Below the pieces are notes generated by a model that saw nothing but the letters and a program-made list of their open reading frames with translations, searched no databases and was not told the DNA's origin. Below are positions 46,024 to 55,803 of a stretch of 64,000 nucleotides of DNA, one piece after another. The position numbers and the translations under genes are program-made. The number at the start of each line of letters is the position of its first letter. Positions within the stretch are counted from its first letter, which is position 1. Origin of the DNA: Blattamonas nauphoetae (lineage: Eukaryota; Preaxostyla; Oxymonadida); NCBI GenBank assembly GCA_033064195.1, contig JARBJD010000035.1:62001-126000 (forward strand), read 5' to 3'.

Positions 46024-47221
46024 TTATAGTTCATCCTTTCCGTTCGAGGATTGCGTCCTCACAATGGGTGTAAATTCGCCACACAAGATTTCATGCTCCA
46101 TTATTCTCTTAATTTCGGTCTGATCGTCCATGACGCTGAGAAGATAAGTGAGCTTGGTGAATGCAGCTGCTGGTGTAATATCAGCCAGAGGAATGATTCC
46201 ACAATCACGCATAGCATTTCCGGTCTGATACTCTCCGAGATCAACGTAACCCTGCGAAAGAATGAAGAGTTAGAGATAACAGACATTGTAGCACTGGGTG
46301 ACGTCAACTATGATTGTCCCCTTGTCGTTGGCTTCTTTCATCGCTTTTAAAACAGCTTCGTCCTTTGATGGGCCGTTTCCCATTCCAAATCCCATGACGA
46401 CAGCCCCCTTCGCATTTTTCAGCAGAGAATTGAAGAGGAGGGCTTGCATCCCAGGATAGAACCAAATCATAACAACACAATCCGTTGCCTTGCTGGTCTT
46501 TGTTGATGTATTGAAAGATGTCTCATCAGAAGGGCGAGGAAGTGTGACGTTTGTGTTCAGAGCGACGTCTCCAGCGACGGTTCCCAAAACAGGATAATTG
46601 GTGGAGACAAAGGAGTCCATGGTCCTGCTCGATAAATGGATAGCTCTATTTGCACGGATAATGTTGTTATCGATGTACAGAACGACTTCGTTTAGTGACG
46701 TCGCATGTTCCGAGCAAAGACGTAATGATCCCAATACATTTGAGACAAAGTCAGAGTACATGCTGCTTGGAAGATATTGGTAGGTCGTGAAGACAATTGG
46801 TTTGGTGATATTCTGGAAAAAGAAAGAGAGATAACTGGCGGTGTACTCCATCTGACTTTGGCCTGCAGTATCATTGAAAGTGTTGATAATGAGGAGAAGA
46901 TGCAGGTGACATACCATGGAGGACCACGAACGATGAATGGTTGGAATATTTCTGAACGATGAGATTGGCCAAGTCATTCCATTCTTTGGCCCCGAATGAT
47001 GCAGAAGTCTTGTTAGAGAGCTCATATAGAGAATGTTTTGTTTCACTATCATTGAATGCTCTGTATGTTTTGATAAAGTTGACACATTCCTTCGTCTCAT
47101 CCCCTCTGAAAACGGATGAAAACACAGAAAAATCACACAGTCCCATCACAATTAACAGAGGAATGGCAGTAGCATCTTCACAGAAAAGAAATTTGATGCA
47201 TATTAGAAGTGAGAAGAACAT
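46024..47221 (-). CDS. Secreted L-asparaginase-like protein, catalytic motif lost
   Basis: Three exons, 46915-47221, 46285-46862 and 46024-46251, with introns of 52 and 33 nt in phases 1 and 0 (370 residues). An N-terminal hydrophobic stretch (MFFSLLICIKFLFC) reads as a signal peptide. The body follows bacterial-type asparaginase: FGAKEWNDLANLIVQKY, FVVLHG, MEYTASYLSFF, VVLYIDNNIIRANRA, MDSFVSTNYPVLG, VVMIWFYPGMQA, GFGMGNGP, TQCYN joined to GYVDLGEYQTGNAM, then CGIIPLADITPAAAFTKL. The active-site HGTDT reads HGQSQ here, and no GGTIA motif with the nucleophilic threonine is visible near the N-terminus. The fold is probably kept and hydrolysis probably lost. A missing 5' exon could restore the first motif but not the second. 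Confidence 0.85.
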
Positions 47222-47281
47222 GAACTGAATCGTTGGGACGATCCATTCCTTCAGGTCACTGCTGCCAAAACAACTCGAAAT

Positions 47282-48863
47282 ATGGCAAAATTGTCGTCCA
47301 TTGTGTCAGCATTCACGATCTCTCTCGTTTTGGGAGCCACCTATGGACTGGCACAGTCGATAACATCAGGAGTTATTCAGGGCACGTTTTTTTTGACAGT
47401 TCATGTTTACTGACTCTGTTTAAAGAGGATCCATGGTCAAAATTGTCGGATGCATCCCAAGGCGCAATATCATCAGCATTCCTTGTTGGTGGAGCATTGG
47501 GGTTTCTTTCTTTTGCTGTTCGAAAGTTTCAGATCATTTGGAGGTGGTTTTTTATCAAAGCAGTTTGGAGCAGTAAAGACGCTGAATTGGTCATGCATCA
47601 CAGTCTCTGTGTGTGCAATCGTCCTAAGCTTCCAACAGAGCTTCATTCTCCTCTTAATCTTCCGATTTTTAACTGGAATACCAATCGGAATCCTAAGTGC
47701 TGTTGCTCCATTGCATGTTACTAAACTTGTCAAAAAAGAACGATCTGGAACTCTTCTTTCGACATTCCAACTCGCCATCACAATTGGAATCTTGCTGGCC
47801 TATTTGATCAATATCATCTTCAATTCTGTGAAATCTGGATGGAGAGTAGAATTCTTATTGACAGGAGTCCTCCCCTTTCTGTATTTCACTCTTGGATGCA
47901 AATTAGATCACACCCCTCATTCAGACGATGAAAATGTCGCCTCAACTGAACTTTTTGAGGATGAAACTGATCTCTCCGCAGACCAATTTCCGTCCTCTGA
48001 GCAGTCCAACACGTCAATGTTCAATGACGCCGGACAGGAAGCCTCAGAACCAACGCCAGATGAGATCCCGATTTCTGACGTCCCATCCAGAAATACCCCT
48101 CCTGCCCGTCGAAATTTCACTTCATCTCGAAAAATTTCATTTGTCCAAGAATTGACAAGCATGCTCCCCTCTTTCCTGTCGTGTTCGATGATGGCTGTCT
48201 TCTCACAGCTCTCTGGGATTAACAGCATCATCCTCTTCTCACCCACCATATTTTCCAGCGCTGGAGTGAAGTCGGCAATCGGAAGGTTGTGGTGCACAGC
48301 CGCTGTTGGTGCCTGGAACTTTCTCACAACATTCATCCCTGTTTTCCTCGTGTGGATTCATCTCTTTCTTCTTGTGATGTTCTTATTTCATGAATATCTC
48401 AGATTTCATTCCATTTTCATCATCATTCTTCGTCTTTTCTCTCCTTCATCTCTCCCATCATCTTTTCCCATCTCTCGATCCTCAGTCCGATCGTCTCGGC
48501 ATCCGAACAATGATGATCGCAGGGTATGGACTCATGGCTCTTGGCCATCTCTTCGTTATCCTTTCTGTCATCACACAGAACCTTGTTCTTTCCTTCCTCG
48601 GCCTTGCTTCATTCCTTTTGGGTTTTGAAGTTGGCCCAGGACCATTGACAAACGCTCTCCTCACCAATAACTTCTCTAAGGCTCAGCATTCTTCACTGTT
48701 CATGTCGTTGTTCTTGGCGATGAATTGGGTGACAAACATCATACTTGTGTTTTCATTTCTTCCTCTCCAGAACATCTTAGGGGCCAACATTCTATCGGGC
48801 TTTTTCATTCTTATCTGTCTTCTTTCAATCGCTCTGCTCAGATGGTGTGTGGTTATTCGATGA
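47282..48863 (+). CDS. MFS sugar transporter (GLUT-like)
   Basis: The ATG at 47,282 begins MAKLSSIVSAFTISLVLG, a first membrane helix. Introns at 47502-47532 (31 nt) and 48350-48485 (136 nt) restore the frame. The sequence shows GAISSAFLVGGALG, IFRFLTGIPIGILSAVAPLH, VFSQLSGINSIILFSP (the QQLSGIN signature) and SDRLGIRTMMIAGYGLM (the DRxGRR loop), in order, for a 12-helix sugar-porter. The loop after helix 6 is long and acidic. Near 47,389 a run of eight T breaks the frame; either one T is missing or a 14-nt GT..AG stretch is removed (see findings). It would move hexoses across the plasma membrane. It starts 60 bases from the start of the asparaginase-like gene on the other strand. Confidence 0.85.
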
Positions 48864-49155
48864 GTCTTTTGATTATTCAGTTCATTTCACAGAGAAATGT
48901 TCATGCATCTCTTTGTTGAACAATCGTTTCTCAAAGAGGGTTGATCACGATGATAAACATTTGCCATTTTTGCAAATTTACAGATTGACCGATAGGACAA
49001 ATCAAAATGAGATATTTTCAGGGTTCATGTCACTGATGCCCATTCCTTTTCGTGTCAACTCATTCTTACGTAATTTTCACTACAGAAGATTATTCGCACA
49101 TCGGAACGTTGGCACTGGGTAGAATTGGGTCAGTAAGTTGTCCAAGAAGTACATC

Positions 49156-49934
49156 ATGAGTCTTCCAGTCGTCCATCAGTCCCAGTTCGAATCGGACCCG
49201 AACCCACTCATCACCCACAAGCCTTTTGTGCCAAGGCGTCAAGTTCAGCAGCCACAACTCGTTCTTTCACAAAATGTTACGGTACAGGAGCATCATCCAC
49301 CCAAGAAGGATCTTTTTAAGACAGAACTTTGCGCACATTTTGAACTCCACAAAAATTGTCCATTTGGAAACGAGTGTTGGTTTGCTCATGGAACTCATGA
49401 ACTCCGTCCGGTTCTACGTCATCCTTTCTACAAAACTCGACAATGTAAATCATTTCATGAAACGGGATACTGCAAATACGGTATCAGCCTCTTCACCCTT
49501 TCATCCTCTACTTAGGAACGCGATGTTGGTATATTCATGCTCCGCCTCCTCTTCCTCAACCAAAAACGGTTAAAAATTTCTTTGTTCCAACCGTTATCCC
49601 TGCGAATTCTGTTCTGAGTACTCAAATATTCAATCCACCACTTTTTTCGCCTAATATTGCTTCAACGAACAGTATATCTGCAAAAGACTACAGTTCAAAC
49701 GAAGATTGTTCATTTTACTCTGAGTATTCCGTTCAAGACAGCCTACCTTCTTCTCCGTGCACTCTCACTAATTCTCGCAGCGCCGTCCAGCGTCCATCCA
49801 AGAAATTTGTGGGTCTATCATTTACAGACTCACAAAAAGATGCCAAGGAAGTTCTGACTTCCGACTACATTGTGAAAAGAACCGTTCCTGATGCAGGAGA
49901 CGGTGCTGACGAAGCGCTTTCACCAGATGAATAG
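49156..49934 (+). CDS. Tandem CCCH zinc-finger RNA-binding protein (TTP-like)
   Basis: Two exons, 49156-49480 and 49516-49934, with a 35-nt intron (GTATCA..CTTAG, phase 1); 247 residues. Finger 1 is C-x8-C-x5-C-x3-H ([15 protein letters not shown], then [11 protein letters not shown]). Finger 2 ([18 protein letters not shown], then TRCWYIH) has the same spacing and is completed only after splicing. The K-T-E-L-C lead is that of tristetraprolin-family proteins, which bind AU-rich elements and speed mRNA decay. The C-terminal part is serine-rich and unstructured. The 3' end converges on the RasGEF gene 114 bases away. Start: the ATG at 49,156. Confidence 0.92.
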
Positions 49935-50047
49935 ATCTCACTCCACTTTCTAAGTTATGTTATAAATTTTGGTATCCATTTCAAAAACTCCAAAGAGAAG
50001 ACACACGAAATGCGAACAGAGACATAATCCGTTTTGAGAGGAAGAAA

Positions 50048-53000
50048 TCAACCGTTTTCTCGAATAGTTGTGCGTGAGTGAATCGGCCGATCGCTTGTCT
50101 CCCTTGGGACCAGAAACGATAAAACAAAAGGAAAAGAATAGCGACGTCTCGGAACAAACGGATGCGGCTTATGGTCGGCGGGTTTCGTCTCCCGAGAGGG
50201 CAGGATCGTCGAGGCCTGGAGGATGGCAGGGAGGATTGCTCGACTGAGCCGAGTCGCAGCTTGCTTTGGTCGATCAATCGGGGCAGTGGAATGTCGGAAT
50301 CGAGAGAGGATGGGAAGGTGGGTGTATGACAAATCGAGAGCGCGAACTGAAAGTGACTGGCGGATCACGTTCACTTTCCCGTTCTGTTTGCTCATTCCAT
50401 TCTGCTCCTTGTGCTTGCACAGGGCGGGGATGAAACCGGAATTCGATAGTCCGTTGAACTTGAAAGGGTATGTGAAGTCAATTGAGTAGTTCAGGAGAGA
50501 CACGGATCGTGTGATGTCTGGTTTCATGGTATCTGGGATGGGATGGTTGGGAAGCATGTTCGCTGTGCTCTGTCGTTTTGGACCGTTGCTCAGTCGGAGG
50601 ATGAGAAGGAGCGGAAGACGCAGTTCGTTCACATCGTTCGACGGACAGACATCGAGGATGGCTTTCGGGAGACGAGAGAATTGAGAAAAGGAGTCGATAG
50701 AGAAGTCAGTGAACCTGCCTCGATTGATGACGTTGGAGAACGAGAAAGGCGGAGGGAAGAGCTGCTCCAGTGCTTTGACTGATCTCTCAACTGACATTGT
50801 GGAGGACTGTGCGATTGGCTGTTTCTGCTTCGATTTACGATCGGTCCGAGGATGAGACAGGTTCGGGTTGAGTGGAGAAAGGTGAGAGGCAAGAGGGGAA
50901 TTAACGTCAGTTCTGTAGGATTGGGTTGAAGTGGAGACAGGGGAGGAAATAGATGTTGGGGAGCTTCCTGAGGTCGGTGGGACTTTGCGAGGCTCGAGAT
51001 GGTAAGAACGCTGGGTGATGGTGGAATCGGACAGGTAAGGAAACGAGGAAGGGTCGAATGGGAGTGGGGGGAGGGAGAGTGGGTTGTCAAACAAAGAGAG
51101 AGAGCGTTGAAGTAGGTCGTCGACAATCATAAACAGGTTTTTGCAGGGCTCAATGCAGATGATTTTGTTGAAATAGGAGGGCATGGAGAGCGGAGGAAGG
51201 AACTGGGGTGTGTTCGACGGATGGTCGAAGCTAGGAAGGGTTGCGGCGATGTTGGAAATGGTTATTGCGTTTGGGGTGGTGATATGAACAGGAGAAGGCG
51301 GGGGATTCGCGATAGGGTCCGAGGTTGACGACCCAGAATGAAGTTGTGGGGTCGATGATGGGACTGGAGATTGACTATTCATTCGAGGTGATTGTATCGA
51401 CTCAGACTTCACAAAAGGTTTGGATTCCTCGGCGTAGATCAGATCTTTGAGGTAGATTGGGAGAACAGGCAGGATTGGAGGGCTTGTTGCTTTGATGGTA
51501 TCACGAAGATGAGCGAATGATCCTGTTGAACAAAATAATGTTTCGAGTGTCTCTATTGACTGTTTGACGTATTTCTTGGTCTGAGAGAGTCGTTTGACGT
51601 TTCTGTCTGTTAATCCAAGATACATCTCGTAGCATCCATTATAATTGTTGTTTTTCATCATACGATCGGCAACTTCAACAAATCGATCGAAAGCTAGGCC
51701 ACGTTCTCTTGGAGTATCAAATGAAAGTATGCTTGTCACGACAAATCGAGTTACGAGGTTGAAGTTGTTTGTGAGCTTGCAGATCGACGGAGAACGGAGG
51801 TTTTTATCAGGTCTTACCCAGCTATGATCAACAAATTGAGCATATGTCAATTGTTTGAATAGTTCATCTTCGATCATCGTCAGATGCATGGAGACCTTTT
51901 CTGGATCAATTTCAGAGGCTGATGCGAATGGGTGAGGGAAGAAATCACTCCCTACATTTGGGAGATCGACTTCTGTTCGCTGATATGTATCTTGATCATG
52001 TGAGTTTTTCATTTTGTTGTATGAGGCAATTTTATCAGAGATCATTTCTTTGATGTAGCGTAACTGTTCTTCTGGCCCTCCATATAAGCCCAAAAGATCC
52101 AATAAGGAACATAAATTCTCTTCTAGTGAGTTTCCCTCGATGAGATCAACATATACAGATCCAATTGGTGGCTGACTGTCTTCAAGAGTGTTATCAATTC
52201 GTAAAATGTGAACAAGCGGCTTGGTCGCATGTGATGCATGAAGAGATTCTATTCCATTTTGATCAAAGTGGTCATAACTGTCCAAACTCGATGTGATTGT
52301 TCTGTCTTGCTGAGAGAAACAATAATCTTGGTAAGTCTTTACCCAGAGATAAACGAACATCGTCACGGCATGTGCCTGGTTCAGTGTATCATCTGGTAGT
52401 GACGGCAATGTGTCCATCGGATGAGATGAGCGGAGCTGTGAAAGGCTGGGAGTGACGTCTGTTGTCCAGGTCGGTGGTCCGAACTCGTTTTTAACAACTT
52501 CGGTTTTTTTCCGTTTGATCTCGGATCCAGTTCGAGAGGTGTGAAAATCATGGAGAAATGGGTCATCAGCATCGAGTGGGGGTGGAGGTAGTGGGACTTG
52601 GCTTTGTTCTCGAGGAGAATTGAGATGGGGTGGTTCTGATTGTTTAGTTGCATCTTCCATCGCGCGAAGTCTCTCTTTACGCTGATAATCACGCGTTTCA
52701 TAATCGCATACTTCCATAAGATCTCGTTCTACACCCTCTCGTTCTCTTTCAACCTCCTTCCATTCCCAAAGTGCTTGTTGTCTCCTCCTATGTTCTTCAC
52801 TTGCTAACCTGTTCTTTAGCTCACGGAAATAGACGATTCGTTCGGTTTTTATAGAGTCGTTATGGACAAGAAGCCATGCGAGGGTGAACACGAGTTGAGT
52901 CGGTTTGACAAATTGTCTGAACGAAAATAAGAAAATTTTCCGGAGTTGAGGATCACTTATTCTTCCAGACACAAGATCAATGAGGGAGATAAGTGGTTGT

Positions 53001-53077
53001 TCCGCTTTGATCGCGAGTGTGCTCGTGATGTTCACAAGAGATGGTGGGGGGAGCGGAATGCCTCCTTGCTGTTTCAT
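50048..53077 (-). CDS. Ras guanine-nucleotide exchange factor (RasGEF)
   Basis: Single frame of 1,009 residues starting MKQQGGIPLPPPS. Residues 30-75 match the RasGEF N-terminal (REM) domain (KIFLFSFRQFVKPTQL). The CDC25 catalytic domain spans about 370-570: LTYAQFVDHSWV, FVVTSILSF, FVEVADRMMKNNNYNGCYEM, then PPILPVLPIYLKDLIYAEE, the usual P-x-hPxLGxxLxDL motif with small changes. It would catalyse GDP release from Ras-like GTPases. A proline-, serine-rich region follows, and the last 300 residues are basic and low in complexity. No intron is needed. It is the last host gene before the transposon-rich part of the window. Confidence 0.9.
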   Translation of the reverse strand: MKQQGGIPLPPPSLVNITSTLAIKAEQPLISLIDLVSGRISDPQLRKIFLFSFRQFVKPTQLVFTLAWLLVHNDSIKTERIVYFRELKNRLASEEHRRRQQALWEWKEVEREREGVERDLMEVCDYETRDYQRKERLRAMEDATKQSEPPHLNSPREQSQVPLPPPPLDADDPFLHDFHTSRTGSEIKRKKTEVVKNEFGPPTWTTDVTPSLSQLRSSHPMDTLPSLPDDTLNQAHAVTMFVYLWVKTYQDYCFSQQDRTITSSLDSYDHFDQNGIESLHASHATKPLVHILRIDNTLEDSQPPIGSVYVDLIEGNSLEENLCSLLDLLGLYGGPEEQLRYIKEMISDKIASYNKMKNSHDQDTYQRTEVDLPNVGSDFFPHPFASASEIDPEKVSMHLTMIEDELFKQLTYAQFVDHSWVRPDKNLRSPSICKLTNNFNLVTRFVVTSILSFDTPRERGLAFDRFVEVADRMMKNNNYNGCYEMYLGLTDRNVKRLSQTKKYVKQSIETLETLFCSTGSFAHLRDTIKATSPPILPVLPIYLKDLIYAEESKPFVKSESIQSPRMNSQSPVPSSTPQLHSGSSTSDPIANPPPSPVHITTPNAITISNIAATLPSFDHPSNTPQFLPPLSMPSYFNKIICIEPCKNLFMIVDDLLQRSLSLFDNPLSLPPLPFDPSSFPYLSDSTITQRSYHLEPRKVPPTSGSSPTSISSPVSTSTQSYRTDVNSPLASHLSPLNPNLSHPRTDRKSKQKQPIAQSSTMSVERSVKALEQLFPPPFSFSNVINRGRFTDFSIDSFSQFSRLPKAILDVCPSNDVNELRLPLLLILRLSNGPKRQSTANMLPNHPIPDTMKPDITRSVSLLNYSIDFTYPFKFNGLSNSGFIPALCKHKEQNGMSKQNGKVNVIRQSLSVRALDLSYTHLPILSRFRHSTAPIDRPKQAATRLSRAILPAILQASTILPSRETKPADHKPHPFVPRRRYSFPFVLSFLVPRETSDRPIHSRTTIRENG

Positions 53078-53387
53078 TTATTTGATGTGAAATGATGTGT
53101 GGATTCGAAAAAAAAGCAAAAATGATGATATTTTGCCGAAACGAGGACTGTTGTCTTGGATCAAAAGAAAGATAAAGGGGTCGATTCCGACAGTGGCGAA
53201 ATTGTCACAAAAGGTATGGCAGATTCCTTTATAAAAAAACGAGGAAATGTTCTATTTTATACTGGACTGACCGAGCCCAAAGGCTCCGTCAGAGTCAGTA
53301 CTCTTTTCTTCTAAGGGTCTGATCAACTTGTTTCCCTGAAATATGATGAAAAATCGTTCAAAACTGTCTTGATTGCAATTCAATGAG
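53078..53387. other. Upstream region of the RasGEF gene
   Basis: AT-rich 310 bases between the RasGEF start and the first transposon-like repeat. No gene is seen; the RasGEF promoter is expected here. Confidence 0.4.
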
Positions 53388-53817
53388 CGTTTGAACGGCT
53401 TAATCATACCCCGTGCCCCCTCACGAAAAATTTCAAATATGTCTGGATTTTCATCTTAAACATGCTTTTGATGAAATTTTGTGATTTTGAGGGCGAAAAA
53501 AAGCTGCCCATTTTGGCTCGATCCAGCCCATTATTTGTTTCAACACTTCACAAAGATCCTTTTTTCTATGATACTTTTGAGAATTCACCAATAGTCTTCA
53601 CAGCCCCCCCTGCTCTTGAGCGGGGGGCTGTGAAGACTATTCAACATTATGAAAAAGTGTCTGGAAAAAGGATCGGGTGAAGTGTAGATGAATTTATATC
53701 TCCAAAACCCGGTCTCAAATCGAAAAATAAATACTAATACATCGTGAAATGATATTAAACAAAGCTCCTCTAAAAATATTGGAGGGGGGCACGGGGTAGG
53801 ATCATGCCGTTTGAACG
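53388..53817. mobile_element. MITE with ~33-bp terminal inverted repeats
   Basis: The left end reads CGTTTGAACGGC, then ACCCCGTGCCCCC. The right end, read on the minus strand, is CGTTCAAACGGC, then ACCCCGTGCCCCC. About 28 of 33 bases match. The 430-base interior has no transposase frame. A perfect hairpin lies near its centre. Confidence 0.75.
53590..53641. repeat. Perfect 20-bp hairpin, 12-nt loop
   Basis: The arm AATAGTCTTCACAGCCCCCC at 53,590-53,609 is followed by its exact reverse complement at 53,622-53,641. It sits almost at the midpoint of the surrounding inverted-repeat element. Confidence 0.8.
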
Positions 53818-53823
53818 ACTACG

Positions 53824-55143
53824 CAGTCAGAGTGTCTCCGACCATTTTGTCATCCCACAACATTGTTTTTTTCACATCAATCCAAAAAGTTGCAACAAAT
53901 GTGAACTATCATCACCATACTGCTTCCTCACCACCTCTATGGATTCATTCTTTCCTCCCAGGTCATGTACAGTTTGCGAAGGACCGAGGATCCATCGCAT
54001 GCCCCGACGTCTGACGAAGAACGAGCGGGTGCATGCAATTAAGTTTTGGTATCGTCACCGCGATGTCACGATGGTTCTTCAACATTGGGAGCATCCTCAT
54101 CGACCGGATCGACGGACGATCCAAAATCTTGTTCGTCGGTTCGAAAGCACTGGAAGTACCGCCGACCGTTTGAGACCAGGCCGACCACGGACGATTCAGA
54201 CACCAGCGAATCGTGAACGTATTGAACGGGATGTCGAAAACCACCCAACACAATCCATCCGTCAACGAAGCACAGATGTACAGCTGACCTACGGTTCGAC
54301 CCAACGAATCATTCCCTAACTCGGATTTCGGCCATATCGACTCCAATCAACTCATTTTCTGTACGACCAAGATTATATTCAACGCAGACAATTCAGTCTA
54401 TGGCTGCTCGCGAAGGACCAAGTCGATCCTCTCTTTATCGATCGGATATGGTTCACTGATGAATCAAGGTTTAACCTTGATCATACAGTCAATATCCACA
54501 ACAGATACTATTACTCAAGAACAAATCCGCACTATCACGTCGAGATCCCAAACACTCGACGTGGTCTCAACATCTGGTGCGCCATCTCATCTCTCGGAAT
54601 TTTTGGACCTATTTTCTATGATGGCACCATGACACAAGAAAAATACAGGGAGATGCTACGAGTGGACTTCTTTCCTGCTCGGAGAGACCTTGATCCTGAA
54701 GGTACGTCCTGGCTGATGCAGGACGGTGCACCAGCGCACACCGCCAAGGCAACTGTCGACTTCCTCGATCGGAGGCTCCCTGGAAGATGGATCGTAATAA
54801 ATGGGACACACCCATGGCCAGCCAGAAGTCCGGATAAGACTCCGTGTGACTTCTGGCTGTGGAACGAGCTGATAGAATTGGTTTACAGAGACGATCCACG
54901 AACCATGCCACAACTCGAGCAGCTGATTCGCGAAGCCGTGGCGACTCTCTCACTTGATTCAATCCGGAATGCTTGTCGCAGTGTCGTCCAACGCTATAGA
55001 AGGAGTATTGAACGGGAAGGGAATTCAGTTGAGCTTTAATTGTTGTTTTATACACATTTCACATCATTCCACTCACTTTTTCCACTTTTCCAGAAAAGAT
55101 GGTGATCGGACCCTTGGATGACTTTTACATCTGAATCACCCTG
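53824..55143 (+). mobile_element. Tc1/mariner-superfamily DNA transposon
   Basis: The right end, read inward, begins CAGGGTGATTCAG; the left end begins CAGTCAGAGTGTC and shares a GTCATCC block further in. A transposase frame runs from an ATG at 53,999 (MPRRLTKNERVHAIKFW) to 55,039. It has a helix-turn-helix start, GRPRTIQTPANRERI, then the DDE part WFTDESRFNLD, MQDGAPAHTAKATVDFL and WPARSPDKTPCDFWLW, typical of the transposase group that carries a DUF4817-like N-terminal HTH. One in-frame TAA at 54,317-54,319 interrupts it; the frame is otherwise intact, so this copy is young but probably not autonomous unless the stop is read through. It abuts the MITE at 53,388-53,817. Confidence 0.85.
53999..55039 (+). 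pseudogene. Transposase of the Tc1/mariner-superfamily element, one stop
   Basis: A 346-codon frame with one internal TAA (54,317) between the HTH and the catalytic domain. The three acidic residues are in WFTDESRF, MQDGAPAHT and SPDKTPCDFW. The C-terminus ends in helices (IRNACRSVVQRYRRSI). The enzyme would cut and paste the element at its inverted ends. It may be a single-base decay product. Confidence 0.8.
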
Positions 55144-55164
55144 TTCAGTCTGATACAGTTTGAA

Positions 55165-55591
55165 TAGTTCAAAGTCGAACAGAAATCATTCAAAGTCGAA
55201 GCAAATACTTCAAAGTCGAAATTCATATGTTTTGTCTTTCGCTCCCGAAATCAGCATAAAATCCCCTCTATTTCTACTGTGAACTTTCGGTGCCTATGTG
55301 CTCTATCGGGTGAACACGTTTGAAATGTGTGAAGAAGTCATCGGTGTGACGAGTCATGGATACTTTTGGCCTCGTTCAACTTCTGCAGGGTCTGATTTGT
55401 TGGTTTTTCTTGGCTTCGACGAAGAATTACTGTGAAATGAGCTCTAAAATGTGAACTATAGCCGAGAAAGGACTGAACGGTGTCGGATGATACTTGTGAC
55501 AATGAGATAGTGGTTTGTGAGGTTCACGAGAACTAATTGGTTCAAAAATAGGGTCCTTCGACTTTGAATGATTTAATTCGACTTTGAACTA
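55165..55591. mobile_element. MITE with TTCAAAGTCGAA repeats at both ends
   Basis: The left end is TAGTTCAAAGTCGAA, then ATCATTCAAAGTCGAAG and a third copy of TTCAAAGTCGAA. The right end holds the inverse, CTTCGACTTTGAATGAT then TTCGACTTTGAACTA. The interior of 427 bases has no coding frame. TA lies next to both ends. Confidence 0.75.
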
Positions 55592-55803
55592 TACAGACTG
55601 TGTCGCAAAAATCGGTAATCTCCCTCAAAACACCCTTTCTTGCGCTGAACTTTGTTTCGGAAATTGATAGAGAGGGTCATGGATGAATGAAAACGATTTA
55701 ACTCAGAACAAACCGTCATCCATGGAAAAATTTTGACGTGAAAATTGTTGTTGCTTTCCAGAGTTCGAGTGACTTTAGACACCTTCTGAAGTGAATTGAA
55801 AAG

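Noticed and set aside
46101-46350. Plus-strand frames opposite the asparaginase-like gene
   Set aside because: They are shadows of the minus-strand exons, which match the family well.
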